A DNA stretch of 64,000 nucleotides from Diplonema papillatum. Taxonomy: Eukaryota > Euglenozoa > Diplonemea > Diplonemida > Diplonemidae. This document shows, piece after piece, positions 22,796 to 32,516 of the stretch; position 1 is the stretch's first letter, and each line of letters opens with the position of its first letter. The position numbers were made by a program, and so were the translations under genes. Where the stretch lies: positions 248,001 to 312,000 of the forward strand of contig JAPJBO010000020.1 in NCBI GenBank assembly GCA_030068145.1, in the 5' to 3' direction. Under the pieces are notes generated by a model. The model did no database searches and had not been told where the DNA came from. It worked only from the letters and a program-made list of their open reading frames with translations.

Positions 22796-24044
22796 CACTA
22801 TGCGCGGATTACCCCGAGAGAAGTTGCAATGCTTGGGTTTCGCAACCTAACAAAACGTACCTCAATAATGGTCTGACGAAAAGCGTTCAAAGAAAAAAAG
22901 AGAAGGGTTTGGAGGTCTTTCAAAAGAAATTACCTTTTCTCTAAAATGTTCACCGGCGACGGGGTAAAAACGATGATACGACGTGCCGACGAGACAGGCA
23001 CACGGGGGGAGCCTCTGATGTTTAGGAACCTACATGGGTTGTAGTTCGTCGTGACTCGGCAGATCTTGAGCTCATCTGACCTGCCGATGACCTTATTATA
23101 GTGTGCATGTGTGCATTGCTCACGCTCAAAACTAAAACACGAGGAAACGCACAATGGTTGGTCCTCATCCACACACAACGACCGTACGGACACGGGGGGC
23201 TATTGTTTGCTGTTGTCCAAAACGCCGACAACAAAGAAGATACAGCACAAAAATAGAGCGGCATCGTTGAACGACAGGTCAGAGACTGCGTGTGTGCTGA
23301 ACAACAAACGGGTAGATCGAAAGGTCACAGAGGTCAATGAGACGCCGGCACCACAGAGGAGGATGCGCAAACCGCAAAAACCGGTGTCCTGGCTAACGGT
23401 GGAGGCACTTCGGCAGCGCAGAGCACTGGAAGAGGAGTGCGAGAACGTTTGAAGTGATTGTACCTGGGTTTCATTAAATCCCATTGCAGCAAGAGACGCC
23501 AGTTCCGGAGCGGCATTGAGGCAAAATGGGCTAAGGCATGGTGGGCCCCGACGAGATGGAATGAATGGCACATCAGGGAATAGCGCAGTCGCAGCTGTTG
23601 ATGGATACCCTCGAGGAAAATGCGCAAGCCATGACTTTCGATGAACTTGCGACTACCAGCGGCTTTCGCAGTCACCAGTTGCACCACGACGAAAGCGCGG
23701 CAATATCATAAAGCTGGCATGGTTTGGTTTCCGACTCCCGCAACTGTTGAGCAGGGGTTCGGCCGTTCAGCAAAAGGATCTAGTCACTATTCCCTGCAGG
23801 ATTTGCATACTTTCAAAAATAAGTTAGTATGGCGCTTTCATTTGCTTGTGCGCACTAGCGGAACTCACCTGTTTTGGTAAGTTTCATGTAGTACGCTGCC
23901 TACTACTACTTTTCAGTACCAACCTAAGCACTGCTACCACAAAAAAGAAACTCTCAATTCTCAAGACATGCCCTATGACGGCTGAGCCTCATAAGGCAAA
24001 AATTCTTTCCATCCACATGGTGTTCCGTTTCACCGTTTCATGCA

Positions 24045-24073
24045 ACACAGGTATGACTCAGTCATACCTGTGT
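24045..24073. promoter_or_regulatory. Perfect 29-base palindrome containing a TGACTCA core
   Basis: Two 14-base arms (24045-24058 and 24060-24073) are exact reverse complements around a single central base. The centre reads TGACTCAGTCA, containing an AP-1/bZIP-type TGACTCA site. It lies just beyond the 3' end of the kinase gene. A protein-binding or cruciform site is possible; role unknown. Confidence 0.45.
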
Positions 24074-24273
24074 CATCGATCACCGCAGAAAAACCGCCCA
24101 CACAGGTTTGGTCGGTATCACACTGCACGCTGCTCCCACAGAGCTAGGTCGTCATGTTAGGTACTAAAACACACCATCTATCGTACATTGGGGTAAGGCT
24201 GCATCACCTCCGGTGGTAGTACCACAACGGTAGCATACCAGCGCAACTAACCGTGTATACACAACGCCTCGCG

Positions 24274-26793
24274 CTAGCTGATGGTGCAACCGCAACTGAG
24301 AGCGGAGCAGATGTTGCGAGGCAATTTTGGCAGCGAGCGCCAAAGTGGCAGATCATTGGTTTGGAGAGCGTCGGGCAGGAGGAAAGGAGGCCCCTCGGCA
24401 ACGAAGGGCGACGCAGCGAGCGCGAACGTGGGCGAGACCAACGACTCCGCGCCGCTGTCGTTGTCGTTGTCGTTGTCGCCGACGGTGAACACGGGCGGAG
24501 GGCGTCTGATTGCGCCGGCGCCGGGACTGCCACCACTCGACGGGTGCGAGTAATACCCCGCACTGCGCCGGCGCTCCCTCGAAGCGACGCCCTGTTGATC
24601 AACAGGCGCGTCCTTGCCCAAGTTGTGCACGATGACGTTGCAGCTCTGCGACCGCATCCCCTGCAACCCCCGCACGCCCAAGCTCTGCCCGAACGCACTC
24701 GCGTTCGGCTGCTTGCCCAGCCGCGCCGCCGGCCGCACGGTGCCCGCGAAGCTATCGTTCGGCAGCTCCCCGAAGCTCGGAACCCCGGCCCGCAACCCGC
24801 TGTCGACCATCGGGTCCAGCTTCGGCGACCCGCCCGAGTCGCTCGGCGCGCCGGGCCACGCGAAGCTGCGGTGCGCGCCCGTGAACGCGAAGCTGCCCTT
24901 CAAGCTCCCGTTCGCGAGGGCGGCCGCGGAGTACGTCGGCGAAACCAGCCCGTCCGAGTCCGGCGAGGCGCCTCCGTTGTCGCTCGTGATGTGCAACGGC
25001 GGCACGTCGCTCCTCCTGCGGAACGACGCGTTCGAGCACCCAGTGAGCGTGCTGTATTGCCTCTTCGTGAGCTCCAGGGCACCTGCACCGTCACCGGGGC
25101 TGGTCGGCAGGGTCGTGCTGGGGGTTTCCTTCGGGAGATCGACGCCGCCGTGCAGCGCCACGTAGTCGACTACTGGCTGGTCCGCCGAGATCATGCCGCC
25201 TTCCAACGCGACCGCGAGGGACCGTGCGAATGCGACATGCATCTCTTCTTCTTCTTCTCGCATGCATCGGATCGCGTCGATACCCGGCTCCGCCGTGGCG
25301 ACGAAGTCGTCGTCGTCGTCCGCGGCCGCCGCGCCCTTCGCCCGGGGGGACCCCGCAGCGTTGCTGCTGCTCGCCGGCCGCTCTTTCACGGCGCCGTCCC
25401 CGTTCTTCACGCCCGACTTCCAGTCCACCGTCAGCCCGAGCAGCCGCCGGCGCACGTCGTCTTCGCAGTCCGCCTTCGACGAGAACGCGCCCCCGACCTC
25501 TTCGTCGGACTCGTTCGCGTCCACCGCATGTCGAGCCATGCCCTGTCGAGCTGCCAGCCCGCCGTCCACCCCCAGTCCGGGGGTATCCGGCTGCGGCTGG
25601 TGTTGTGCAGGGGCGGCCGGGTGGTCGTCCGTGTCGCCGGCGCGGTTGCTCTGGTCGAAGAAGGCGTGGCCGAGCAGCACGTCGGCCTGCGGCCGCTTCG
25701 GCGCGTCTCGCTGGAGCATGCTGCGCAGGAGGTCGGCGAGCAGGGGGCACGGGACCCTGCCGTAGTCGACGTGCCCGCCGACGATCGACTCGTACACCTT
25801 CCACAGGTTGCCCCCGTGGAACGGCAGCCGGAGCGTGCACACGTGGTAGATGGTGACGCCGGCCGCCCAGATGTCCGCTGCGTACGGGTCGTGTTGAACG
25901 GCGCCTTCCGCGACCTCAGGCGGCGAGTACGACGGCGTGCCCGCGCCCGACGTGAGCTTTCCCCGGGGGGTTTCTTCGGCGGTGCCGAAGTCAGAGATGA
26001 GAAGGGTCAGGTCCCGCATGAGCATGCAGTTCTCCGATTTGACGTCCTTGTGCACGATCGAGCAGGCGTGGATGCCCCGGATGCCGTTCAGCAACTGGCT
26101 GGCCAGCGTGCGCAGCACGTCGACCGGCAGCCTCTGCGAGCTCTTCCGGCAGTGGTCGACGAGGTCCTGCAAGCTGCCCATCGCGAACGGGAACACGAGG
26201 TACACTTTCCCCTTCAACTCGTCCTCGAAGTGGTGGAGGAGGGGAAGCGTGTTAGCGGCGCCGGCGAGCCGCTTTTGGACGGCGGCTTCGTTCTTCAGAA
26301 CCTCGTCGCCGTTGCGCACCTTGCGCAGCAGCCGTTTGTTGACGACCTTCAACGCGACCACTTCATCCGGCTTGGCCGTGTTGAGTGCGAGACGCACTTT
26401 GCCGAAGGCGCCCTCGCCGATGAGGGGGCCGCAGATGAACTGCCGGACCATCTTCGTGCGGAAGATGGTCCCGAACTTCTTGTTGTGGTACTGCGCCGCG
26501 TTCAGTCCGACGGGCGACTGGCACTGGACGCCTTCCGCGAGGTCGTCGAGCACCATTTCGCTCTCCACCCGCATCGGAACGTTGTGGTACCCATGCGCAT
26601 CAACGCCGCCGACCTCTCGGTGCAGGTTGGCCCCCGGAGGCGTCGTCGCGGTGTCGACTTCGAAGTTGCCCTTCTTCGCCCGAAACTGCTCGAAACGATG
26701 CACCTTCGGCGCGCCGCCGCCGTCTTCGGCCGCCTCGTCCCCTCCGCTCGTGTCGTGGGCGAGCCGGTAGTGATCACCCGTGGGACTGCTCAT
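24274..26793 (-). CDS. LKB1/STK11-like serine/threonine protein kinase with long Ser/Pro-rich tail
   Basis: Intronless, 839 residues from ATG 26793 to 24274. The kinase domain spans ~118-382: glycine loop IGEGAFGKV (126-133), catalytic Lys149 in VALKVV, HKD at 248-250, DFG at 268-270 and PPE at 291-293. Family clues to LKB1: a basic run after the VALK Lys followed by NG (KRLLRKVRNGDEVLKNE), IVHKDVKSEN, ISDFGTAEE, PSYSPPEVAEG and ADIWAAGVTIYHV..LRLPFHGGNLWKVYE, each matching the order of human LKB1 motifs. LKB1 kinases activate AMPK-type kinases by T-loop phosphorylation. The ~450-residue tail is low complexity (Ser, Pro, Gly, Asp) with no recognised domain. The first 174 codons plus upstream DNA are duplicated at 28.7-31.1 kb. 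Confidence 0.85.
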   Translation of the reverse strand: MSSPTGDHYRLAHDTSGGDEAAEDGGGAPKVHRFEQFRAKKGNFEVDTATTPPGANLHREVGGVDAHGYHNVPMRVESEMVLDDLAEGVQCQSPVGLNAAQYHNKKFGTIFRTKMVRQFICGPLIGEGAFGKVRLALNTAKPDEVVALKVVNKRLLRKVRNGDEVLKNEAAVQKRLAGAANTLPLLHHFEDELKGKVYLVFPFAMGSLQDLVDHCRKSSQRLPVDVLRTLASQLLNGIRGIHACSIVHKDVKSENCMLMRDLTLLISDFGTAEETPRGKLTSGAGTPSYSPPEVAEGAVQHDPYAADIWAAGVTIYHVCTLRLPFHGGNLWKVYESIVGGHVDYGRVPCPLLADLLRSMLQRDAPKRPQADVLLGHAFFDQSNRAGDTDDHPAAPAQHQPQPDTPGLGVDGGLAARQGMARHAVDANESDEEVGGAFSSKADCEDDVRRRLLGLTVDWKSGVKNGDGAVKERPASSSNAAGSPRAKGAAAADDDDDFVATAEPGIDAIRCMREEEEEMHVAFARSLAVALEGGMISADQPVVDYVALHGGVDLPKETPSTTLPTSPGDGAGALELTKRQYSTLTGCSNASFRRRSDVPPLHITSDNGGASPDSDGLVSPTYSAAALANGSLKGSFAFTGAHRSFAWPGAPSDSGGSPKLDPMVDSGLRAGVPSFGELPNDSFAGTVRPAARLGKQPNASAFGQSLGVRGLQGMRSQSCNVIVHNLGKDAPVDQQGVASRERRRSAGYYSHPSSGGSPGAGAIRRPPPVFTVGDNDNDNDSGAESLVSPTFALAASPFVAEGPPFLLPDALQTNDLPLWRSLPKLPRNICSALSCGCTIS

Positions 26794-28670
26794 CGCCGAC
26801 AGCTCGGTCGTGTCGCTGTGTGCCTGTTCGTGAGTGTGGTGCGTGCGCCAGTCCAGTCACTCGCCTCACGGAAGCCAGCAGGAACACCTACTCGCGACAC
26901 AGCCTCGATGGAGCATCGATGAGTGCAGATCTTGGGAGCAGTAGTAGCAGCGAATAATCAACGGGAAACATCGGAGGCCGAAGTGGAGAAGGTTTCCGTG
27001 CCAACAGCAGTTGGACACACTGGTCAGCCGGTCCTTGGGCACGCCTCAAAGCTGCCACTGACGACATTGGCACGGTGGCACTATTTCCGTTCATCAATGG
27101 GAAAAAAGGAAAAATGCAGAAGACGATCAAAGCCAAGTTCCCGAAGGGGAGTGCGAGCTTTGTCAAACGTGCATACCGGAACTGTGACCATGCTACCTTC
27201 AGGGTGCTCTGATGCGTGGCTGTTTGCGTAGCAGCCATTCATTGAACAGTGGCACCGCGATAGTTGTAGCAAAGCTCAGGCCGTCGTGCCCGAGGTATAT
27301 TGAATGAGGGCCACGGACCACGGAGAGGGTAGACGTATGCTGCACAGCCTCCCAACACCCACCCCCCCCTCTGCCTGCGTTTTCTTTTTTGTGTTAACCA
27401 CGGTTGGTAGATAATCACGATTAGTACCTATTATTAGATTTCCGAAATCCGCCCCAAATTATTAGATTTTATTAGAAATTATTAGATATTATTACCTGGT
27501 TCCTGAAATTATTAGATATTATTACCTGATTATTAGAAATTATTACCCAGTATTAGATATTATTACCAGGTAATAATCCATTGTTACCTGACTTTCCCAT
27601 GCATTCTCACAGCAAAAGTGCCCCTAGGAGTGGAAGGTGATCGTCACGTTGGGTGTTCGTGCGGTCAAACCATTCCTTTCACCCCGTTCGCAATTCCGTT
27701 TGTTGCTAAGTCGAAATGGAAGGATGCCAAAAGAGGTAGGAGAGGTTTGAGGCAAGATCCTGGCAGAGGACGATGATGTGACACGTGGGGTATGCGACCT
27801 CTACCCGCCAGAACCCGTATTCTTAGGGCAGAATGGGGGTCTAACTCCATCTGGGAAACCTTCTTTTGAGCACGAATCCCGTTCGCTGGGCATACAGTCC
27901 GTTGCATGTGGCCTTTGATGATCGGCATTCGCTGGAACCCGACCGAAGCAGACAATAAGATCCCGTGTCACTTCACGTTTATCTGCACGCGGAATGTACG
28001 GCCTGCTTGTGATCTTCTGCCGGTTCTTCGGACTGTCTTCTGCAAGCACCATAGTCACGTCCTGCCTTTTTCACCGCGGCTTACCCACAACCGCTTTGAT
28101 GAAGCGCTGGGACTTGCGGTGATTAAGTACATTATGGGGCGACATTAATACAATACCATTGCTTAAAAACACCTTGGCGTCACCGCTTGGCTTGCACTGC
28201 CAGGCCACCCAGTCTCTTGCCTGGCATGGATTCTGGTGTTGTTTTCGTGTTTCTTCTTCTTTGCGTTCGTCGCCATTGAGCATCGTCCGGGACCGTGATG
28301 TTTTCTGGGCGGGCGCCGGGTTTTCGCTCACAAACTTGCAGATTTTGAACTCGCATGTGAGTTTTGGGCTGAGTCCATAATCTGAGATTGAAGGTTTTCA
28401 CCGAGAGCTAAATCAGATATTTTCACTGAGTACAAGTCTGAGATTTGGGTGTAGCTACCTTGATTTCTGGGTTCCCTCCATTTTCGCGGCTTCATTGCCA
28501 AGATCCTAGTCCGACTGAGTAGTCTTTCCGGAACCTCCCACATCCTGGGGACTCACTACAGGCGATTATTAGATTATTAGAAATTATTAGAAATTGTTAC
28601 CAGGTAATTCGAGACTGGAGGTCCTATGAACATGCAATGTGAATAGCCTCTATTCGAGCCAACCCGGCTT
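26272..28670. repeat. Tandem duplication, copy 1 (2,399 bp)
   Basis: Starts inside the kinase gene at codon ~174 and runs through its start and ~1.9 kb of upstream DNA. It abuts copy 2 with no gap. I found only two differences between copies (27970 C/T, 27979 T/C relative to copy 2 at 30369 and 30378), so the event is very recent or gene-converted. Confidence 0.95.
27392..27606. repeat. ATTATTAG-rich element (left copy)
   Basis: Begins with TGTTAACCACGGTTGG and continues as many diverged ATTATTAG/AAATTATTAG/ATTATTACC units. A shorter cluster of the same units lies at 28563-28606. The same pair recurs 2,399 bases on (29791-30005 and 30962-31005). A reverse-oriented relative is at 32216-32346. 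Confidence 0.7.
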
Positions 28671-29192
28671 CTTTTGGACGGCGGCTTCGTTCTTCAGAAC
28701 CTCGTCGCCGTTGCGCACCTTGCGCAGCAGCCGTTTGTTGACGACCTTCAACGCGACCACTTCATCCGGCTTGGCCGTGTTGAGTGCGAGACGCACTTTG
28801 CCGAAGGCGCCCTCGCCGATGAGGGGGCCGCAGATGAACTGCCGGACCATCTTCGTGCGGAAGATGGTCCCGAACTTCTTGTTGTGGTACTGCGCCGCGT
28901 TCAGTCCGACGGGCGACTGGCACTGGACGCCTTCCGCGAGGTCGTCGAGCACCATTTCGCTCTCCACCCGCATCGGAACGTTGTGGTACCCATGCGCATC
29001 AACGCCGCCGACCTCTCGGTGCAGGTTGGCCCCCGGAGGCGTCGTCGCGGTGTCGACTTCGAAGTTGCCCTTCTTCGCCCGAAACTGCTCGAAACGATGC
29101 ACCTTCGGCGCGCCGCCGCCGTCTTCGGCCGCCTCGTCCCCTCCGCTCGTGTCGTGGGCGAGCCGGTAGTGATCACCCGTGGGACTGCTCAT
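28650..29192 (-). pseudogene. Truncated duplicate of the LKB1-like kinase (180 residues)
   Basis: Identical to the first 174 residues of the kinase, then six new residues (KPGWLE) and a stop at 28650. It retains the unique N-terminus, the glycine loop and the VALK Lys but lacks HKD, DFG and PPE, so it cannot be an active kinase. It has the same upstream sequence as the intact gene and could be transcribed. A short product acting as a decoy is conceivable, but a dead by-product of duplication is simpler. Confidence 0.85.
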
Positions 29193-31069
29193 CGCCGACA
29201 GCTCGGTCGTGTCGCTGTGTGCCTGTTCGTGAGTGTGGTGCGTGCGCCAGTCCAGTCACTCGCCTCACGGAAGCCAGCAGGAACACCTACTCGCGACACA
29301 GCCTCGATGGAGCATCGATGAGTGCAGATCTTGGGAGCAGTAGTAGCAGCGAATAATCAACGGGAAACATCGGAGGCCGAAGTGGAGAAGGTTTCCGTGC
29401 CAACAGCAGTTGGACACACTGGTCAGCCGGTCCTTGGGCACGCCTCAAAGCTGCCACTGACGACATTGGCACGGTGGCACTATTTCCGTTCATCAATGGG
29501 AAAAAAGGAAAAATGCAGAAGACGATCAAAGCCAAGTTCCCGAAGGGGAGTGCGAGCTTTGTCAAACGTGCATACCGGAACTGTGACCATGCTACCTTCA
29601 GGGTGCTCTGATGCGTGGCTGTTTGCGTAGCAGCCATTCATTGAACAGTGGCACCGCGATAGTTGTAGCAAAGCTCAGGCCGTCGTGCCCGAGGTATATT
29701 GAATGAGGGCCACGGACCACGGAGAGGGTAGACGTATGCTGCACAGCCTCCCAACACCCACCCCCCCCTCTGCCTGCGTTTTCTTTTTTGTGTTAACCAC
29801 GGTTGGTAGATAATCACGATTAGTACCTATTATTAGATTTCCGAAATCCGCCCCAAATTATTAGATTTTATTAGAAATTATTAGATATTATTACCTGGTT
29901 CCTGAAATTATTAGATATTATTACCTGATTATTAGAAATTATTACCCAGTATTAGATATTATTACCAGGTAATAATCCATTGTTACCTGACTTTCCCATG
30001 CATTCTCACAGCAAAAGTGCCCCTAGGAGTGGAAGGTGATCGTCACGTTGGGTGTTCGTGCGGTCAAACCATTCCTTTCACCCCGTTCGCAATTCCGTTT
30101 GTTGCTAAGTCGAAATGGAAGGATGCCAAAAGAGGTAGGAGAGGTTTGAGGCAAGATCCTGGCAGAGGACGATGATGTGACACGTGGGGTATGCGACCTC
30201 TACCCGCCAGAACCCGTATTCTTAGGGCAGAATGGGGGTCTAACTCCATCTGGGAAACCTTCTTTTGAGCACGAATCCCGTTCGCTGGGCATACAGTCCG
30301 TTGCATGTGGCCTTTGATGATCGGCATTCGCTGGAACCCGACCGAAGCAGACAATAAGATCCCGTGTCATTTCACGTTCATCTGCACGCGGAATGTACGG
30401 CCTGCTTGTGATCTTCTGCCGGTTCTTCGGACTGTCTTCTGCAAGCACCATAGTCACGTCCTGCCTTTTTCACCGCGGCTTACCCACAACCGCTTTGATG
30501 AAGCGCTGGGACTTGCGGTGATTAAGTACATTATGGGGCGACATTAATACAATACCATTGCTTAAAAACACCTTGGCGTCACCGCTTGGCTTGCACTGCC
30601 AGGCCACCCAGTCTCTTGCCTGGCATGGATTCTGGTGTTGTTTTCGTGTTTCTTCTTCTTTGCGTTCGTCGCCATTGAGCATCGTCCGGGACCGTGATGT
30701 TTTCTGGGCGGGCGCCGGGTTTTCGCTCACAAACTTGCAGATTTTGAACTCGCATGTGAGTTTTGGGCTGAGTCCATAATCTGAGATTGAAGGTTTTCAC
30801 CGAGAGCTAAATCAGATATTTTCACTGAGTACAAGTCTGAGATTTGGGTGTAGCTACCTTGATTTCTGGGTTCCCTCCATTTTCGCGGCTTCATTGCCAA
30901 GATCCTAGTCCGACTGAGTAGTCTTTCCGGAACCTCCCACATCCTGGGGACTCACTACAGGCGATTATTAGATTATTAGAAATTATTAGAAATTGTTACC
31001 AGGTAATTCGAGACTGGAGGTCCTATGAACATGCAATGTGAATAGCCTCTATTCGAGCCAACCCGGCTT
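28671..31069. repeat. Tandem duplication, copy 2 (2,399 bp)
   Basis: Direct repeat of 26272-28670. Because the gene reads leftward, this upstream copy carries the kinase start, its first 174 codons and a full duplicate of the upstream region. Confidence 0.95.
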
Positions 31070-31139
31070 TTCTTCATGAAAAAAGTGTATTGTTTTTGGA
31101 AAGAGCCGGGCAAGCTTTTTTTTTCCTCGCAAAAGGTAT

Positions 31140-31207
31140 GCGGGTGGCAGAGTGACCGGGCGCCGGCCTTCGGGCCGGTGGGTCCGGGTTCGAATCCCGC
31201 CCATGAC
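31140..31207 (+). ncRNA. tRNA-like element with A and B boxes (tRNA pseudogene or tRNA-derived repeat)
   Basis: A-box-like TGGCAGAGTGA (consensus TGGCNNAGTGG) lies at about 31145-31155 and a perfect B box GGTTCGAATCC at about 31190-31200, followed by TTTT at 31208. The central arm folds as CGCCGGCC-TTCG-GGCCGGTG, giving an eight-base loop rather than seven. The acceptor ends do not pair well. So it has tRNA promoter elements but a poor tRNA fold. It sits just past the tandem duplication. Confidence 0.5.
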
Positions 31208-31385
31208 ATTTTCCCGGTCGAAGATTGTTTTCGAGGTTTTGTTGCGTTTCCAGGTCCAATGTGCCCGAAAATTGCGTTTTTGCGGAGTTTTTCAGTATCT
31301 CGCGGCATTTGGGTCACCACGGGAAACGGAGTCGGGGGGGGGGCCCGGGGGGGGCCGGGGTACTGGCGCCGAACTTGCCACCAGA

Positions 31386-32165
31386 ACCCGAACTTTGCTT
31401 CGCCCGAACTTAGCTTCGCCCGAACTTTGCTTCACCCAGAACTTAGCTTCGCCCGAACTTTGCTTCACCCGAACTTTGCTTCGCCCGAACTTTGCTTCAC
31501 CAGAACTTTGCTTCACCCGAACTTAGCTTCACCCGAACTTTGTTTCGCCCGAACTTAGCTTCACCAGAACTTTGCTTTAGGTTCGCCGAACTTAGCTTCG
31601 TCCGAACTTTGTTTCGCCCGAACTTAGCTTCGCCCGAACTTTGCTTCACCAGAACTTTGCTTCATCCGAACTTTGCTTCACCAGAACTTTGCTTCACCCA
31701 GAACTTAGCTTCGCCCGGACTTTGTTTCGCCCGAACTTAGCCTCGCCCGAACTTTGCTTCGCCGTGAACTTTGCTTCACCCAGAACTTAGCTTCGCCCGA
31801 ACTTTGCTTCACCCGAACTTTGCTTCGCCCGAACTTTGCTTCACCCAGAACTTAGCTTCGCCCGAACTTTGCTTCACCCGAACTTTGCTTCGCCCGAACT
31901 TTGCTTCACCAGAACTTTGCTTCACCCGAACTTGGCTTCACTTTGTTTCGCCCGAACTTAGCTTCACCAGAACTTTGCTTTAGGTTCGACGAACTTAGCT
32001 TCGTCCGAACTTTGTTTCGCCCGAACTTAGCTTCGCCCGAACTTTGCTTCACCAGAACTTTGCTTCATCCGAACTTTGCTTCACCCGAACTTTGCTTCAC
32101 CCGAACTTTGTTTCGCCCGAACTTTGTTTCGCCCGATCTTAGCTTCACCAGAACTCACGAACTTT
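31386..32165. repeat. 16-bp minisatellite, about 780 bp
   Basis: Tandem units alternate between CGAACTTTGCTTCACC and CGAACTTAGCTTCGCC, some with one extra base (CCAGAACTT). A longer-range period of 403 bases is seen: the unique TTTAGGTTCG junction occurs near 31577 and 31980 with matching flanks. All plus frames stay open by composition; I do not treat it as coding. Confidence 0.9.
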
Positions 32166-32215
32166 AACTGCTGCCTCCAGTCTCGCCACGCGCCGGCCTT
32201 AGCCGAGCGCACGTA

Positions 32216-32346
32216 CTAATTATTATTAGAAATTATTAGTTATTACCCATTATTAGATCTAATAATACGTAATAATCAGGCTAATAATATCTAATAAAAT
32301 CTAATCGAATCTAATAATAATTATTACATGCCAACCGTGGTTAACA
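32216..32346. repeat. ATTATTAG-rich element, inverted relative
   Basis: Ends with CCAACCGTGGTTAACA (32331-32346), the exact reverse complement of the 16-base start at 27392-27407, preceded by inverted CTAATAAT units. Confidence 0.7.
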
Positions 32347-32466
32347 ATGCATTGTTGGTACTAAAAATTAGTAGTTGGCAGCGTACTAAAAGCAACTCAC
32401 TAATTCAGGTGAAAAGCCGCTTGTGCGCAAACAAACGGAAGCGCCATACTAATTTTTGTCGTATAG

Positions 32467-32516
32467 GGTTAATATTAATCTTCTAAGACGCTAGTCTTAG
32501 AAGATTAATATTAACC
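32467..32516. repeat. Perfect hairpin, 23-bp stem and 4-base loop
   Basis: Arms 32467-32489 and 32494-32516 are exact reverse complements around GCTA. The stem is AT-rich (starts GGTTAATATTAATC). Could be a foldback tip, a hairpin RNA or a terminator/insulator; nothing here decides. Confidence 0.8.

Larger units (their letters stand above)
19842..24273. other. 4.4-kb gene-free interval
   Basis: I see no coding exon on either strand. It contains an A-run (about 17) near 21560, a T-run near 21980, a dispersed ~27-bp repeat pair (21009-21037 and 21994-22022, GCAACTGGCGGCC core), one member of another dispersed repeat (22708-22795), and a 29-base palindrome at 24045-24073. Confidence 0.5.

Noticed and set aside
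24253-26922. 889-codon plus-strand frame over the kinase
   Set aside because: Arg-rich antisense shadow of the GC-rich kinase gene; it lacks any motif, while the minus frame has all kinase motifs.
27392-27606. Telomere- or centromere-type satellite
   Set aside because: ATTATTAG units are irregular, short in extent and capped by a specific 16-base sequence; they look like an element rather than a telomere.
31386-32165. Minisatellite as a coding repeat protein
   Set aside because: Several plus frames remain open simply because the 16-bp unit lacks stops. There is no start context, and the unit length is not a multiple of three.
31386-32165. CRISPR array
   Set aside because: Units are contiguous with no unique spacers, and the genome is eukaryotic.
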